Assembly: GCF_036013915.1 (NCBI RefSeq)
Contig: NZ_CP107899.1
Span: 496,001-560,000 of the forward strand
From: Streptomyces sp. NBC_00464
GTDB taxonomy: Bacteria > Actinomycetota > Actinomycetes > Streptomycetales > Streptomycetaceae
Reading direction: 5' to 3'
DNA length: 64,000 nucleotides
Shown: in pieces, positions 52,403 through 61,050 of the stretch
Layout: every line of letters begins with the position of its first letter
How positions within the stretch are numbered: position 1 is the stretch's first letter
The notes under the pieces: model-generated
The model's input: only the letters and a program-made list of their open reading frames with translations
Database searches by the model: none
Told to the model about the DNA's origin: nothing
Program-made: the position numbers and the translations under genes

Positions 52403-53719
52403 TCAGCCCTGTGTGACGAGGCGGAAACTCTGCGCAGCCGTGCCGTCGCAGGACCGCTGGAACAGTTGGACGCCCGTGGCCGCGGACGCCGGCGCGCTCA
52501 GGCATTTGCCGCTGTGCCGGGCGATGAAGTGGTACGCGCCGGAGGCCTCGCGTACCGGCTTCCACTGCTGGTTCGCGCCGCCCCCGTAGGTCCACAGCTG
52601 GAGCGGGGCCTGCTCGGCCAGGGACACGTTCGCCACATCGACGACCTGCCGGCCGTCCCCGTCCGCGGCGATCCGCACATGGCCGCCGTCCGTGGCCGGG
52701 AACGTGAACCGCTGGGCTGCTGTGCCGTTGCAGCTGTACTGCTGGATCACCGTGCCGTTGGCGGTGGCCGCGGCACGCGCGTCCACGCAGTTCCCGTTGG
52801 CCTCGGCCACCAGCGCGTACGCCGACGTCGCCGGGATCGGGTCCCCGGGCGCCGGGTCTCCCCCGCCGCCGCCCAGCCATTTCAGCCCGTCCACCACGAA
52901 CCGGTTCTGGGTCTCACTGGCGAAGGTCGAGGACAACGTGGTCCCGGAGCCGTAGTCCATGGCGTTGTGGCCGAAGTTCGCGTAGAGCATCCGGTAGCCG
53001 GTGTTCGTCCACAGGACGGGGTAGTCGCCGCTGTACCAGGACTGGTTCGGATCCGTGCCCAGCGGGAAGCTCACCGGGTCCACGGAGGCCAGGACCTTGA
53101 TGTCGGGACGGTCGCGAAGGTTGTTCTCCCAGGCGTACCACTCGCTGACCGACGAGGTGAAGGTGGCCGGCAGGCCCGTGGTCGAGGGATGCGTCCGGTC
53201 CTCGGTGCGGAGCACCGCCGTGGTGGGTCCCCAGGTGTTCGACCTGAAGTTGCCGCTGCCGAGGAACTGGTCGTAGTACCAGGGCCACTCCTGGGCCTCG
53301 GTGGTGAACGCCGAGACATGGAAGCCCATCCAGGCTCCGCCGGAGCGCATGTACCTCTCGAAGCCGGTGCGCTGGGAGGCCGTCTGCGGGGCGTCGTCGA
53401 GGAACAGCACCACCTGGTACTGGTCAGGGGTGATACTGCTCAGCCGCTCCCAGTCGTTGGTGGAGGTGTAGGAGAAATTATTGGCGGCGGCGGTGGCGGG
53501 GAACCACCGGTTGGCCTCCTGGACGAAGCTGATGTGCGCCGCGTCCCAGGTGCCGTTGTAGAAGGCGATCACCTTGAAGTCGGGTGCCTGCGCGGCGTTC
53601 GGCACAGCATGCGCGGGGATGGCGGGCCCCAGCAGTAACGCCGGCAGCAGGAGGAGGAGCCATCGGCACAGCCGGCCGGCCCCTCCTCGGAGGGCCGCGG
53701 TGGCCCTGATGGTGTTCAT
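52403..53719 (-). CDS. Secreted ThuA-like domain protein with C-terminal RICIN lectin domain
   Basis: 438 aa. A Sec signal ends near residue 38 (AIPAHAVPNA). Residues about 45-290 are a ThuA-like (class I glutamine-amidotransferase-like) fold: FKVIAFYNGTWDAAHISF, VLFLDDAPQTASQRTGFERYM, GGAWMGFHVSAF and YRMLYANFGHNAMDY. These domains act in carbohydrate utilisation but have no agreed enzymatic reaction. A Gly-rich linker (GGGGGDPAPGD) leads to a RICIN/CBM13 beta-trefoil (about 305-438) with repeats NGNCVDARAAATANGTVIQQYSCNGTAAQRF and HSGKCLSAP. AGAGGAC precedes the ATG. Separated from the upstream beta-helix gene by a strong hairpin. Confidence 0.85.
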   Translation of the reverse strand: MNTIRATAALRGGAGRLCRWLLLLLPALLLGPAIPAHAVPNAAQAPDFKVIAFYNGTWDAAHISFVQEANRWFPATAAANNFSYTSTNDWERLSSITPDQYQVVLFLDDAPQTASQRTGFERYMRSGGAWMGFHVSAFTTEAQEWPWYYDQFLGSGNFRSNTWGPTTAVLRTEDRTHPSTTGLPATFTSSVSEWYAWENNLRDRPDIKVLASVDPVSFPLGTDPNQSWYSGDYPVLWTNTGYRMLYANFGHNAMDYGSGTTLSSTFASETQNRFVVDGLKWLGGGGGDPAPGDPIPATSAYALVAEANGNCVDARAAATANGTVIQQYSCNGTAAQRFTFPATDGGHVRIAADGDGRQVVDVANVSLAEQAPLQLWTYGGGANQQWKPVREASGAYHFIARHSGKCLSAPASAATGVQLFQRSCDGTAAQSFRLVTQG

Positions 53720-53750
53720 GCGAAACCGTCCTCTCCGAACCGGGTGGGGG

Positions 53751-53786
53751 CCGGGCCGGCTCCGACGGGTGTCGGAGCCGGCCCGG
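53751..53786 (-). terminator. Strong terminator between the beta-helix and ThuA genes
   Basis: Perfect 16-bp arms (53751-53766 and 53771-53786) with a 4-base loop. Confidence 0.85.
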
Positions 53787-53810
53787 TGTGTCCTGGAGAC
53801 GTGGCGCTGT

Positions 53811-56063
53811 TCAGGGGTGGCTGACGAGGTTGGCCACGTTGGTGGAGGAGTTGGAGGGGCCGCCGCGCCCGTTGATGACGTGGCGGATGGTTCCGGTGCC
53901 GCCGAGCGAGACGGTCACCATGCTCTGGAACCGCACGTTCGGGTTGTCCGGGACCTCGAAGGCGTGCTCGGCACTCACGCCCGGGTTGGAGCTGAAGAAG
54001 CAGTAGCTGCCGAGGCCGTACGCCTGGTGGCTGGTGACCGAGTCCGCGACCTTGTAGGCGGCGTAGCCCTGGGTGGAGCCGTTCATCCAGGACGCCTGGT
54101 CGGGGACGTCGTACGGCATCTCGTTCTGGTAGAAGTACGTGCGTCCGCCGTTGCCGTTCCAGATCGTCTGGTGCTTCTGGTAGTGCTCGACGAACAGTCC
54201 GTACATCGTCACGTCGTCGCCGTTGACGACGAGCCCGGTATCGGCGCGGTTGCTGTTCCAGCCGATGCCGCTGCCGTGGTCGCCGCGCCAGATCCACATG
54301 TGGTCGCCGATGACATGGTCGCTGTTGACCACCAGGCTGGTGGTCGCCCGTCCCACGGCGGCGCCGCCGACCCGGAAGAAGACGTCGTGCAGTGAGGTCG
54401 GGTTCGCCGCGTGCGAGGCCGAGGACCCGGCCGGGCCGACCTCCATCAGAGTGGCGGAGTTCGTCGTACCGGCGTCGAAGAGGATGCCCGCGACCTTGAC
54501 CCCGTCGACGTCCGCCACCGTCATCGCGGTGACCCCGTTGTCCGGGACGAACGTGGTGAGGCCGAGGCCCAGGACCACGGTGTCGGGCCTGGTCACCTTC
54601 AGGGTCTGGTCGAGGTGGTAGACCCCAGGGGTGACCAGGAGGTTCTTCCCCTCCGCGAGCGCGGCGTTGATCTGGGCGGCCGTGGCTCCCGCCTTCACGA
54701 CGAAGAACTTGTCCATGCCGATCGAGCTGCCCCCCGCGTTGCCGCCCGCCCAGGTGGTGCCCGAGGCATTGCTGCGGACGGACGGCACGAACACCTGGTA
54801 GGCACCGTTGCCGTCCACGTACAGGAAGGGCTTCTCGCGGACCACGGGGGCCTGATTCACCGTGGTGTAGGGCGGGTTGGGGAAGCTGGTGGCCGGAACG
54901 CCCTGGCTGCCGACGAAGACCATGTTCCAGTTGGAGCCGGTCCAGCTGCCGAGGGTCGAGTTGCGGGTGATCCACTGCTGCTGCGTGCCGGAACGGACCT
55001 GGCCGTCGATCTTGGTGTCGGCCATGAAGCCGCCGCTGGCCCAGCCGCCGTCGTCCAGGGCCAGATTGCCGCGTACGTGCATGCGCCGGTACGGGGCCGC
55101 CTGGGAAACGGCCCAGCGGTCGGTACCGCCGGTCGGGTTCACCGACAGGTTCTCGGCGCCGCGCCAGAAGTTCTGGGTGGCGTTCTGCGGCGGGAACCAG
55201 TCCGCCTCGGCATGGACGGCGCCGTTGATCGTCACCGAGTCGGGCGACTGGCCCAGTCCGAGGACCTGGGTGTAGAAACCCACGTTGACGTCGTTGCTGT
55301 ACGTGCCCGGCTTGAACATCACCGCGTACCGCTGGTTGCCGAACTGGTTCGTCTCCTGCTGCCGGAAGATCGAGTCCAGCCGGCTCTGGATGGTGGCCGA
55401 CGGCATCGACGGGTCGAAGACCACCACGTTCGGACCGAGGTCCACATCGCCCGGCGCGGTGCTCACCGGGGTGACCTGGAAGCGCTGGGCAACGGAGTTG
55501 TTGCAGGTGTACTGGACGAGCTGGACGCTGTCGGCCGTGGAGGCGGCGGGCACGTCCAGGCACTTGCCGCTGTTGCGGTTGACGAAGTGAAAGGCGCCGC
55601 CGCCCTCGTCGACGGGCTGCCACTGCTGGTTGGTGCCGCCGCCGTACGCCCACAGGTGCACGGCGGCGCTGTCGGCGGTGGACACATCGCTCACGTCCAC
55701 GACCTGGCCCGCGTCGTTGCGGTTGTTGATGCGGACGAAGCCGCCGTCGGTCGCGGTCAGGCTCCACTGCTGGGCGGTGGAGCTGTTGCAGGTGTACTGC
55801 TGGACGGCGGTGCCGTTGACGATCGCGGCGGCGCGGGCGTCCAGGCACTTGCCGCTGCCGCTGTTGACGACGGTCGCCCAGCCGGTCGGCAGGGCCGCGG
55901 CGGCCGCCGCGGCGGCGCGCGGGGCTGCCGGGGCCGGGGTGGCGGCCAGCACCGACCCGGCAAGGGCGCCGGCCGCGAACACCGCGGTCAGCGCCCGCCG
56001 TCGGCGGTCGGGCGAGGAACCGGACCGGCCCCCGATGGGTCTTCTTCGGACAGATCTGAGCAC
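53811..56063 (-). CDS. Secreted RICIN-domain protein with parallel beta-helix, function unknown
   Basis: 750 aa from GTG 56063, which has AGGAG five bases upstream. An Arg-rich signal and Ala-rich stretch are followed by a RICIN lectin domain (about 55-185; SGKCLDARAAAIVNGTAVQQYTC, SGKCLDVPAASTADSVQLVQYTC). The remaining about 560 residues form a right-handed beta-helix (GPNVVVFDPSMPSATIQSRLDSIF, TYFYQNEMPYDVP, VSAEHAFEV), reminiscent of GH55-like or polysaccharide-lyase folds. Homologues in Streptomyces have been labelled adenylyl cyclase, which nothing here supports. Probably binds and cuts a glycan outside the cell. Same strand as the GH16-GH18 pair, 49 bases beyond. Confidence 0.8.
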   Translation of the reverse strand: MLRSVRRRPIGGRSGSSPDRRRRALTAVFAAGALAGSVLAATPAPAAPRAAAAAAAALPTGWATVVNSGSGKCLDARAAAIVNGTAVQQYTCNSSTAQQWSLTATDGGFVRINNRNDAGQVVDVSDVSTADSAAVHLWAYGGGTNQQWQPVDEGGGAFHFVNRNSGKCLDVPAASTADSVQLVQYTCNNSVAQRFQVTPVSTAPGDVDLGPNVVVFDPSMPSATIQSRLDSIFRQQETNQFGNQRYAVMFKPGTYSNDVNVGFYTQVLGLGQSPDSVTINGAVHAEADWFPPQNATQNFWRGAENLSVNPTGGTDRWAVSQAAPYRRMHVRGNLALDDGGWASGGFMADTKIDGQVRSGTQQQWITRNSTLGSWTGSNWNMVFVGSQGVPATSFPNPPYTTVNQAPVVREKPFLYVDGNGAYQVFVPSVRSNASGTTWAGGNAGGSSIGMDKFFVVKAGATAAQINAALAEGKNLLVTPGVYHLDQTLKVTRPDTVVLGLGLTTFVPDNGVTAMTVADVDGVKVAGILFDAGTTNSATLMEVGPAGSSASHAANPTSLHDVFFRVGGAAVGRATTSLVVNSDHVIGDHMWIWRGDHGSGIGWNSNRADTGLVVNGDDVTMYGLFVEHYQKHQTIWNGNGGRTYFYQNEMPYDVPDQASWMNGSTQGYAAYKVADSVTSHQAYGLGSYCFFSSNPGVSAEHAFEVPDNPNVRFQSMVTVSLGGTGTIRHVINGRGGPSNSSTNVANLVSHP

Positions 56064-56112
56064 GGATTCTCCTGTGCGGGTGAGACGGCTCGATGAGGTG
56101 GGGACGCGCCGG

Positions 56113-57509
56113 TCAGCCGGCGTACTGGGCGAACACCTTCGTGAAGTCCCACGGCTGCTGGGAGACGCCCGAGCAGGTGTCGGCGCCACCGCCGGTGCAC
56201 GGGCGGTCGCGGTTGACCGACCAGAAGGTCAGCCGGGCGAGGTGCCGCTGCTGTGCGTAGCCGAGGATGGTGCGGAAGTCCGCGACCGTGACGGTCTCGC
56301 TGTTGTCCGTGATGCCGTTCATCGAGGAGATGCCGGTGTGCCGGTAGGCCTGGTCGTCCGAGTAGCCATAGGCGCTCTTGACCGTGTTCTTCAGCCCTTC
56401 GGCCGCGCTGACGGTGAGATTGCCCATGTTCTGGCCCGCCCCGCCGAAGTTGAACGGCATGATCGTCCAGCTGTCCACGGTCAGCCCGGACGCGGAGGCC
56501 TTGCGGATCAGGCTGTCGTCGGGTCCGTTCTGTCCGGTGCCGAAGGTGACGTAGACCTTGATCCCGGGGTTGTTCGCCTTGACCGTCTTCAGCGCGTCGA
56601 CCGTGCGCTGCTGGACGGTGGCGCTGTCGTACGCCTCGGCCTCGATGTCGATGTCGATCGCCTTGAGCCCGTAGGCGTTGATGACCTTCTGGTACGCGGC
56701 GGCCAGCTCACCCGCGCTGGAGCAGGAGCTCTCCAGCTTGTTGCCGCTCCAGCCTCCGAAGGACGGGATGACATCGCCGCCCGCGCCCCGGACGGTGTTG
56801 ACGGTCTGCTGGTCGACCCCGCCCGTCAGCGGCCTGCCGCCGTCCCACTGCGGGTTGCAGTACCCGTTGCTGAGGACGAAGGCGAGGGTGAACCACTTCA
56901 CGCCGGTGGCGTTCATGACGGTCGTCGGGCTGGGCGGGCTGCCCCAGCCGTTGTAGAGGTACGGAGCCACGGCCATCGCCCCGGCGGGCGGCGTCGTCGG
57001 GTCTCCCCCGCCGCTCGGCGCGGTCCACTTCTGTTGGCGGTGCCCGTGCAGGTCCAGATCTGGAGCCGGGTGCCGTTGGCGGAGCTGTTGCCGGTGACGT
57101 CCAGGCACTTGTCCGCCTGCGGATTGACGATGTCGTGCGCCGCGGTGACGGTCCAGCGCTGGGCCGTGGAACCGTTGCAGTCCCACAGCTGGACCGTGCT
57201 GCCGTTCGCCGTGCCGGCCGAGGTCACGTCCAGACACTTGCCCAGCGCCTTGATGCTCCCGTCCGAACCGACGTCCCACTGCTGGGCGTTGCTCCCGTTG
57301 CAGTCATAGAGCTGGACCGGGGTGCCGTTGGCACTGCCGGCGGCGGCCACGTCCATACACTTGCCGGCCAGGCCGGTGATCTGCCCGGTGGCCGCGGCGG
57401 CACCCAGGGCAGGCGATCCGGTCAGTCCCGCCAGCAGCGCCGCGGCCGCCCCGGCACCGAGCACACCCCGGAGGGCGGGAGCGTGTCTGCGTACGAAGTG
57501 AGTACCCAT
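56113..57509 (-). pseudogene. GH18 chitinase with N-terminal RICIN domain, disrupted by a one-base frameshift
   Basis: Intact, this would be a secreted chitinase of about 465 aa. ATG 57509 (TGATG junction with the GH16 stop) starts a signal peptide (FVRRHAPALRGVLGAG), then a RICIN domain (ITGLAGKCMDVAAAGSANG to IWTCTGTAN). At about 57033 the frame breaks: RICIN ends in one frame and QKWTAPSGGGDP plus the whole catalytic domain (VAPYLYNGWGSP to the end) continues in another. Comparison with the sister RICIN domain in the GH16 gene (AANQKWT) shows a single missing C within AACCAGAAG. The GH18 motif AIDIDIEAEAYD (DxDxE) is intact. Upstream of the shift the frame stays open to 56913. A sequencing error is possible; otherwise no full-length enzyme is made without frameshifting. 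Confidence 0.85.
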
Positions 57510-58786
57510 CAACTTCCAACCGTCCACTTCTGATTGGCGGCACCGGTACAGGTCCAGATCTGGAGCCGCGTCCCGTTGGCCGAACTGTTCCCGACGACGT
57601 CCAGGCACTTGCCCGCCTGCGGATTGACGATGTCGCGTGCTCCGCTGACCGCCCAGCGCTGGGCCGCGGAACCGTTGCAGTCCCACAGCTGCACGGCGGT
57701 GCCGTCGGCCGTGCCGCCCGACGCCACGTCGAGGCACTTGCCGAGCGCCCGGATCGTGCCGTCCGCGTTCACGCTCCACTGCTGGGCGTTGCTGCCGTTG
57801 CAGTCGTAGAGCTGGACCGGGGTGCCGTTGGCGCTGCTCGCGGCGGCGACGTCCACACACTTGCCGGCCAGGCCGGTGATCCGGCCGCCCGTTCCCGGCT
57901 GCTGGGTGTCGCTGGTGGTGACGCGTACGTGGTCGACGACGAGTTGCTGGGGGAAGGTGGTGTTGCCGTCGGGGTCGCCGGGCCAGTATCCGCCGACGGC
58001 GAGGTTGAGGATGAGGAAGAAGGGCTTGTTGAAGGCCCAGGTGTTGCCGCCGGTGTCGGCGGGCGTGCGGTGCTGGTAGACGTTGCCGTCGACGGACCAG
58101 GTCACCGAGTCGGGGGCCCAGTCGATGGCAAAGGTGTGGAAGGCGTCGGCGAAGGCCTGCCCGTTGGGGAGGGTGTATCCGGCGCCGATTCCGGCGGAGC
58201 CGGAGTAGCCAGGACCGTGCAGGGTGCCGTGGACGGTGGAGGGCTCGAAGCCGACGTTCTCCATGATGTCGATCTCGCCGGAGTTGGGCCAGCCGACCTG
58301 TCCGATGTCGTCGCCGAGCATCCAGAAGGCGGGCCACATGCCCTGGCCGCGCGGGATCTTCATCCTGGCCTCGACGTGGCCGTAGGTCTGGGTGAACTTC
58401 CCGGAGGTGTTCAGCCGGGCCGAGGTGTACTGGCAGCTGCCGTACCAGCACTGGTAGTTGTTCGGGTTCTCCTTGCGCGCGGTGATGACCAGATGCCCCT
58501 GGCCGTCCAGCGCGGCGTTGCTGTTCCCGGCCGTGTAGTACTGCCGCTCATGGTTGTTGACGTTGTCGCCGGTCTCGATCTGCCACTTGCTGCCGTTCAC
58601 GGCCGAGCCGGCGGAACCGTCGAACTCGTCGGAGAACGTCGTGACAGCGGCGGCCGCCGCGGTGTCCGTCATCGGGGTGGCGGTTGCGGGTCCGCCGCCG
58701 CCCGTGAGGGCCGTCGTGACCAGGGCAAGAGTGAGAACCGAGAGTACGGAGTGCAGCAGGCGCCGCGTACGGCGTGGGGAGTCCAT
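57509..58786 (-). CDS. Secreted GH16 endo-beta-1,3-glucanase-like enzyme with RICIN domain
   Basis: 425 aa. The signal peptide ends near residue 37 (GPATATPMTD). The GH16 domain (about 48-285) has the catalytic signature GEIDIMEN (Glu-x-Asp-x-x-Glu), ARMKIPRGQGMWPAFWML and FHTFAIDWAPDSVTW, placing it with bacterial laminarinases. A QQPGTGG linker leads to a RICIN beta-trefoil (about 298-425). Cleaves beta-1,3-glucan outside the cell. ATG 58786 has GGAAGGGAG upstream. First gene of the operon with GH18; a TTGACA/TTAAAT promoter and two operator-like repeats lie upstream. Confidence 0.93.
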   Translation of the reverse strand: MDSPRRTRRLLHSVLSVLTLALVTTALTGGGGPATATPMTDTAAAAAVTTFSDEFDGSAGSAVNGSKWQIETGDNVNNHERQYYTAGNSNAALDGQGHLVITARKENPNNYQCWYGSCQYTSARLNTSGKFTQTYGHVEARMKIPRGQGMWPAFWMLGDDIGQVGWPNSGEIDIMENVGFEPSTVHGTLHGPGYSGSAGIGAGYTLPNGQAFADAFHTFAIDWAPDSVTWSVDGNVYQHRTPADTGGNTWAFNKPFFLILNLAVGGYWPGDPDGNTTFPQQLVVDHVRVTTSDTQQPGTGGRITGLAGKCVDVAAASSANGTPVQLYDCNGSNAQQWSVNADGTIRALGKCLDVASGGTADGTAVQLWDCNGSAAQRWAVSGARDIVNPQAGKCLDVVGNSSANGTRLQIWTCTGAANQKWTVGS

Positions 58787-58823
58787 GACTCTCCCTTCCG
58801 GTGCATGAGGGGGAGAAGGGGAA

Positions 58824-58858
58824 TCTGTCATGCATATGACAGGCATGCGCATGACAGA
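58824..58858. promoter_or_regulatory. Triple ATGACAG inverted-repeat element in the GH16 leader
   Basis: TCTGTCATGC (58824-58833) and its complement GCATGACAGA (58849-58858) form 10-bp arms. A third copy, ATGACAG at 58836-58842, makes CTGTCAT-gcat-ATGACAG with the left arm. It lies about 40-70 bases before the GH16 start. Confidence 0.55.
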
Positions 58859-58951
58859 TGCAGGGCGCAAGGGCGTGCGGGAGCTGCGCCGACCGGGGCG
58901 GGGGTGCCGTGCGAAGTTGCGCGTGCGGGGTGCGGCGACGGGGCCGCTTTG

Positions 58952-58991
58952 TTCACTACGTGATTTAAGAAGTGAAGTAAGCGGGTGTCAA
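58952..58991 (-). promoter_or_regulatory. Promoter of the GH16-GH18 operon with overlapping inverted repeat
   Basis: Minus strand TTGACA (58986-58991), 17-base spacer, TTAAAT (58963-58968). TTCACT (58952-58957) and AGTGAA (58971-58976) flank the -10, a classic repressor position. Confidence 0.65.
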
Positions 58992-59289
58992 GGCCTTGGT
59001 CCATACCACCGACCGGTGCCACCGAGATGCGCCTCCGGAGTGCGAAAACGCCCCCGCCTCCCCGCCTGCGACCCACCACCAGGGGGGTGAACCGGCCAAG
59101 AGTCGAAGCGACGACACCGGCAGTAGCCACGCCGGCCTGCAGAAATTCGCGGAATGCCCGCGGACCCGCGCCACCGTCGGGACGCCCGGATCCCTGCACC
59201 ATCGGCGGACTAAATGTCGCGGCGGTGACGTTATGCCTGGTCGGAGCCGATTCGTAAGCAGGAGAACCGGCGGAACTGGAGGCATGGCT

Positions 59290-60354
59290 GTGCACGGTGA
59301 GTACAAGGTCCCCGGCGGCAAGCTGGTCGTGGTGGACCTGGACGTCCGGGGCGGGGCGCTGCGCGACGTACGAGTGGCGGGCGACTTCTTCCTGGAGCCG
59401 GACGAGGCGATCCTGACGATCGACGCGGCGCTGGAGGGAGCCCCGGCCACCACCGACACCGCCGGCCTGGCCGCCCGCATCGACGCGGCCCTCCCGGAGT
59501 CGACGGTGATGCTCGGACTCACGTCGGAAGGTGTCGCCGTCGCCGTGCGCCGGGCACTGGCGCATGCCACGGAGTGGAGCGACTACGACTGGCAGCTCAT
59601 CCACGACGCCCCGCAGTCCCCCGCGCTCCACATGGCTCTCGACGAGGTCATCACGGCCGAGGTCGCCGCGGGCCTGCGGCCGCCGACGCTCCGGGTGTGG
59701 GAGTGGGACTCCCCCGCGGTGATCATCGGCAGCTTCCAGTCCCTGCGCAACGAGGTCGACCCGGCGGGCGTCGAACGCCACGGCGTCACGGTGGTCCGGC
59801 GCATCTCCGGGGGCGGCGCGATGTTCGCGGAACCGAGCAGCACCATCACGTACTCGCTCGCGGTGCCCCAGTCCCTCGTCTCCGGCCTCTCCTTCGCCGA
59901 CAGTTACGCGTACCTCGACGACTGGGTGCTGGAAGCTCTCGGCGACATGGGGATCAAGGCCTGGTACCAGCCGCTCAACGACATCGCGACCGAGGTCGGG
60001 AAGATCGCCGGTGCGGCGCAGAAGCGCATGGTGGGGCCGGACGGAGGCCCCGGCGCGGTACTGCACCACGTGACGATGTCGTACGACATCGACGCCGACA
60101 AGATGCTCGACGTCCTGCGCATCGGCAAGGAGAAGATGTCCGACAAGGGCACGAAGAGCGCCAAGAAGCGCGTCGACCCTCTGCGCCGGCAGACGGGTCT
60201 GCCCCGCGAGGCCGTCATCGAGCGGATGATCGAGTCGTTCCGCGGCCGGCACGGTCTCAGCCGGGGCGCGGTGACTCCGCAGGAGCTGGCCCGGGCCGAG
60301 GAGCTCGTCCGTACGAAGTTCGCCACCGCCGAGTGGACCGCACGGGTGCCGTAG
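59290..60354 (+). CDS. lplA: Lipoate--protein ligase with accessory domain at the N-terminus
   Basis: Attaches lipoate to E2/GcvH lysines using ATP; 354 aa from GTG 59290, seven bases after GGAGG (ATG 59284 is one base from that RBS, so less likely). The N-terminal about 85 residues (HGEYKVPGGKLVVVDLD, VAGDFFLEPDEAIL, AALEGAP) look like the small domain that ends E. coli LplA. The catalytic domain follows (WQLIHDAPQSPALHMALDE, RVWEWDSPAVIIGSFQS, VRRISGGGAMFAEPSSTITYS, GKIAGAAQKR). The order is thus reversed compared with E. coli LplA. Convergent with the response-regulator gene. Confidence 0.9.
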   Translation: MHGEYKVPGGKLVVVDLDVRGGALRDVRVAGDFFLEPDEAILTIDAALEGAPATTDTAGLAARIDAALPESTVMLGLTSEGVAVAVRRALAHATEWSDYDWQLIHDAPQSPALHMALDEVITAEVAAGLRPPTLRVWEWDSPAVIIGSFQSLRNEVDPAGVERHGVTVVRRISGGGAMFAEPSSTITYSLAVPQSLVSGLSFADSYAYLDDWVLEALGDMGIKAWYQPLNDIATEVGKIAGAAQKRMVGPDGGPGAVLHHVTMSYDIDADKMLDVLRIGKEKMSDKGTKSAKKRVDPLRRQTGLPREAVIERMIESFRGRHGLSRGAVTPQELARAEELVRTKFATAEWTARVP

Positions 60355-60366
60355 GACACGCCCCGA

Positions 60367-61050
60367 TCAGCGCTCGCGCGGCGTGACGAGCCCCGACTCG
60401 TAGGCGAATACGACGAGTTGGGCGCGGTCCCGGGCGCCGAGCTTGATCATGGCGCGGCTGATGTGCGTCTTTGCGGTGAACGGGCTGATGACCATGTGCG
60501 TGGCGATCTCCTCGTTCGTCAGCCCCCGGGCCGCCAGCGCGCTGACCTCCCGCTCCCGGCGGGTCAGGGTCTCGAAGCCCGGCGCGGTCGTCCGGTCGGG
60601 GGGCCGGGCGACGAACTCGCCGATGAGTCTGCGGGTGATGGCGGGCGACAGCAGGGCGTCGCCGCGGGCGGCGACACGGACTGCCTGGAGCAGTTCGGCG
60701 GGTTCGGTGTCCTTGAGCAGGAAGCCCGCCGCCCCGGCGCGCAGGGCGTCGAACACGTACTCGTCCAGGCCGTAGTTGGTCAGGATCACCACGTGGACGC
60801 CGCCCAGCAGCGGGTCGCCGGCGATCGCCCGGGTGGCCTCGATACCCGTCATCACCGGCATCTGTACGTCGACGAGGGCGATGTCGGGGGTGTGCAGCCG
60901 GGCCAGCTCCAGCCCCTCGCGGCCGTTGGCGGCCTCGCCGACCACCTCGATGCCGTCCTCCGCGTCGAGCAGCGCCCGGAAGCCGGCCCGCATGAGGGCC
61001 TGGTCGTCGACGATGAGGACGCGGATCGGCCTGTCGGCGCCCTCGCTCAT
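60367..61050 (-). CDS. NarL/FixJ-type response regulator
   Basis: 227 aa. Receiver domain: VLIVDDQALMRAGF with acidic DD, phosphoacceptor Asp in DIALVDVQMPVMTG, Thr in VVILTNYG and Lys in FLLKDTEP. LuxR-type HTH at the C-terminus (LTRREREVSALAARGLTNEEIATHMVISPFTAKTHISRAMIKLGARDRAQLVVFAYESGLV). ATG 61050 overlaps the kinase stop (ATGA). Confidence 0.95.
   Translation of the reverse strand: MSEGADRPIRVLIVDDQALMRAGFRALLDAEDGIEVVGEAANGREGLELARLHTPDIALVDVQMPVMTGIEATRAIAGDPLLGGVHVVILTNYGLDEYVFDALRAGAAGFLLKDTEPAELLQAVRVAARGDALLSPAITRRLIGEFVARPPDRTTAPGFETLTRREREVSALAARGLTNEEIATHMVISPFTAKTHISRAMIKLGARDRAQLVVFAYESGLVTPRER

Larger units (their letters stand above)
58787..59289. other. Divergent intergenic region GH16 / lipoate ligase
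   Basis: About 500 bases. The left half holds the GH16 promoter, a leader of about 170 bases and two inverted-repeat sites. The right half (about 59000-59270) shows no gene I can support and only the purine-rich RBS of the ligase near 59277. Confidence 0.6.

Noticed and set aside
52403..58786. Secondary-metabolite biosynthetic cluster
   Set aside because: No PKS, NRPS, terpene synthase or RiPP genes; the island consists of exported hydrolases.
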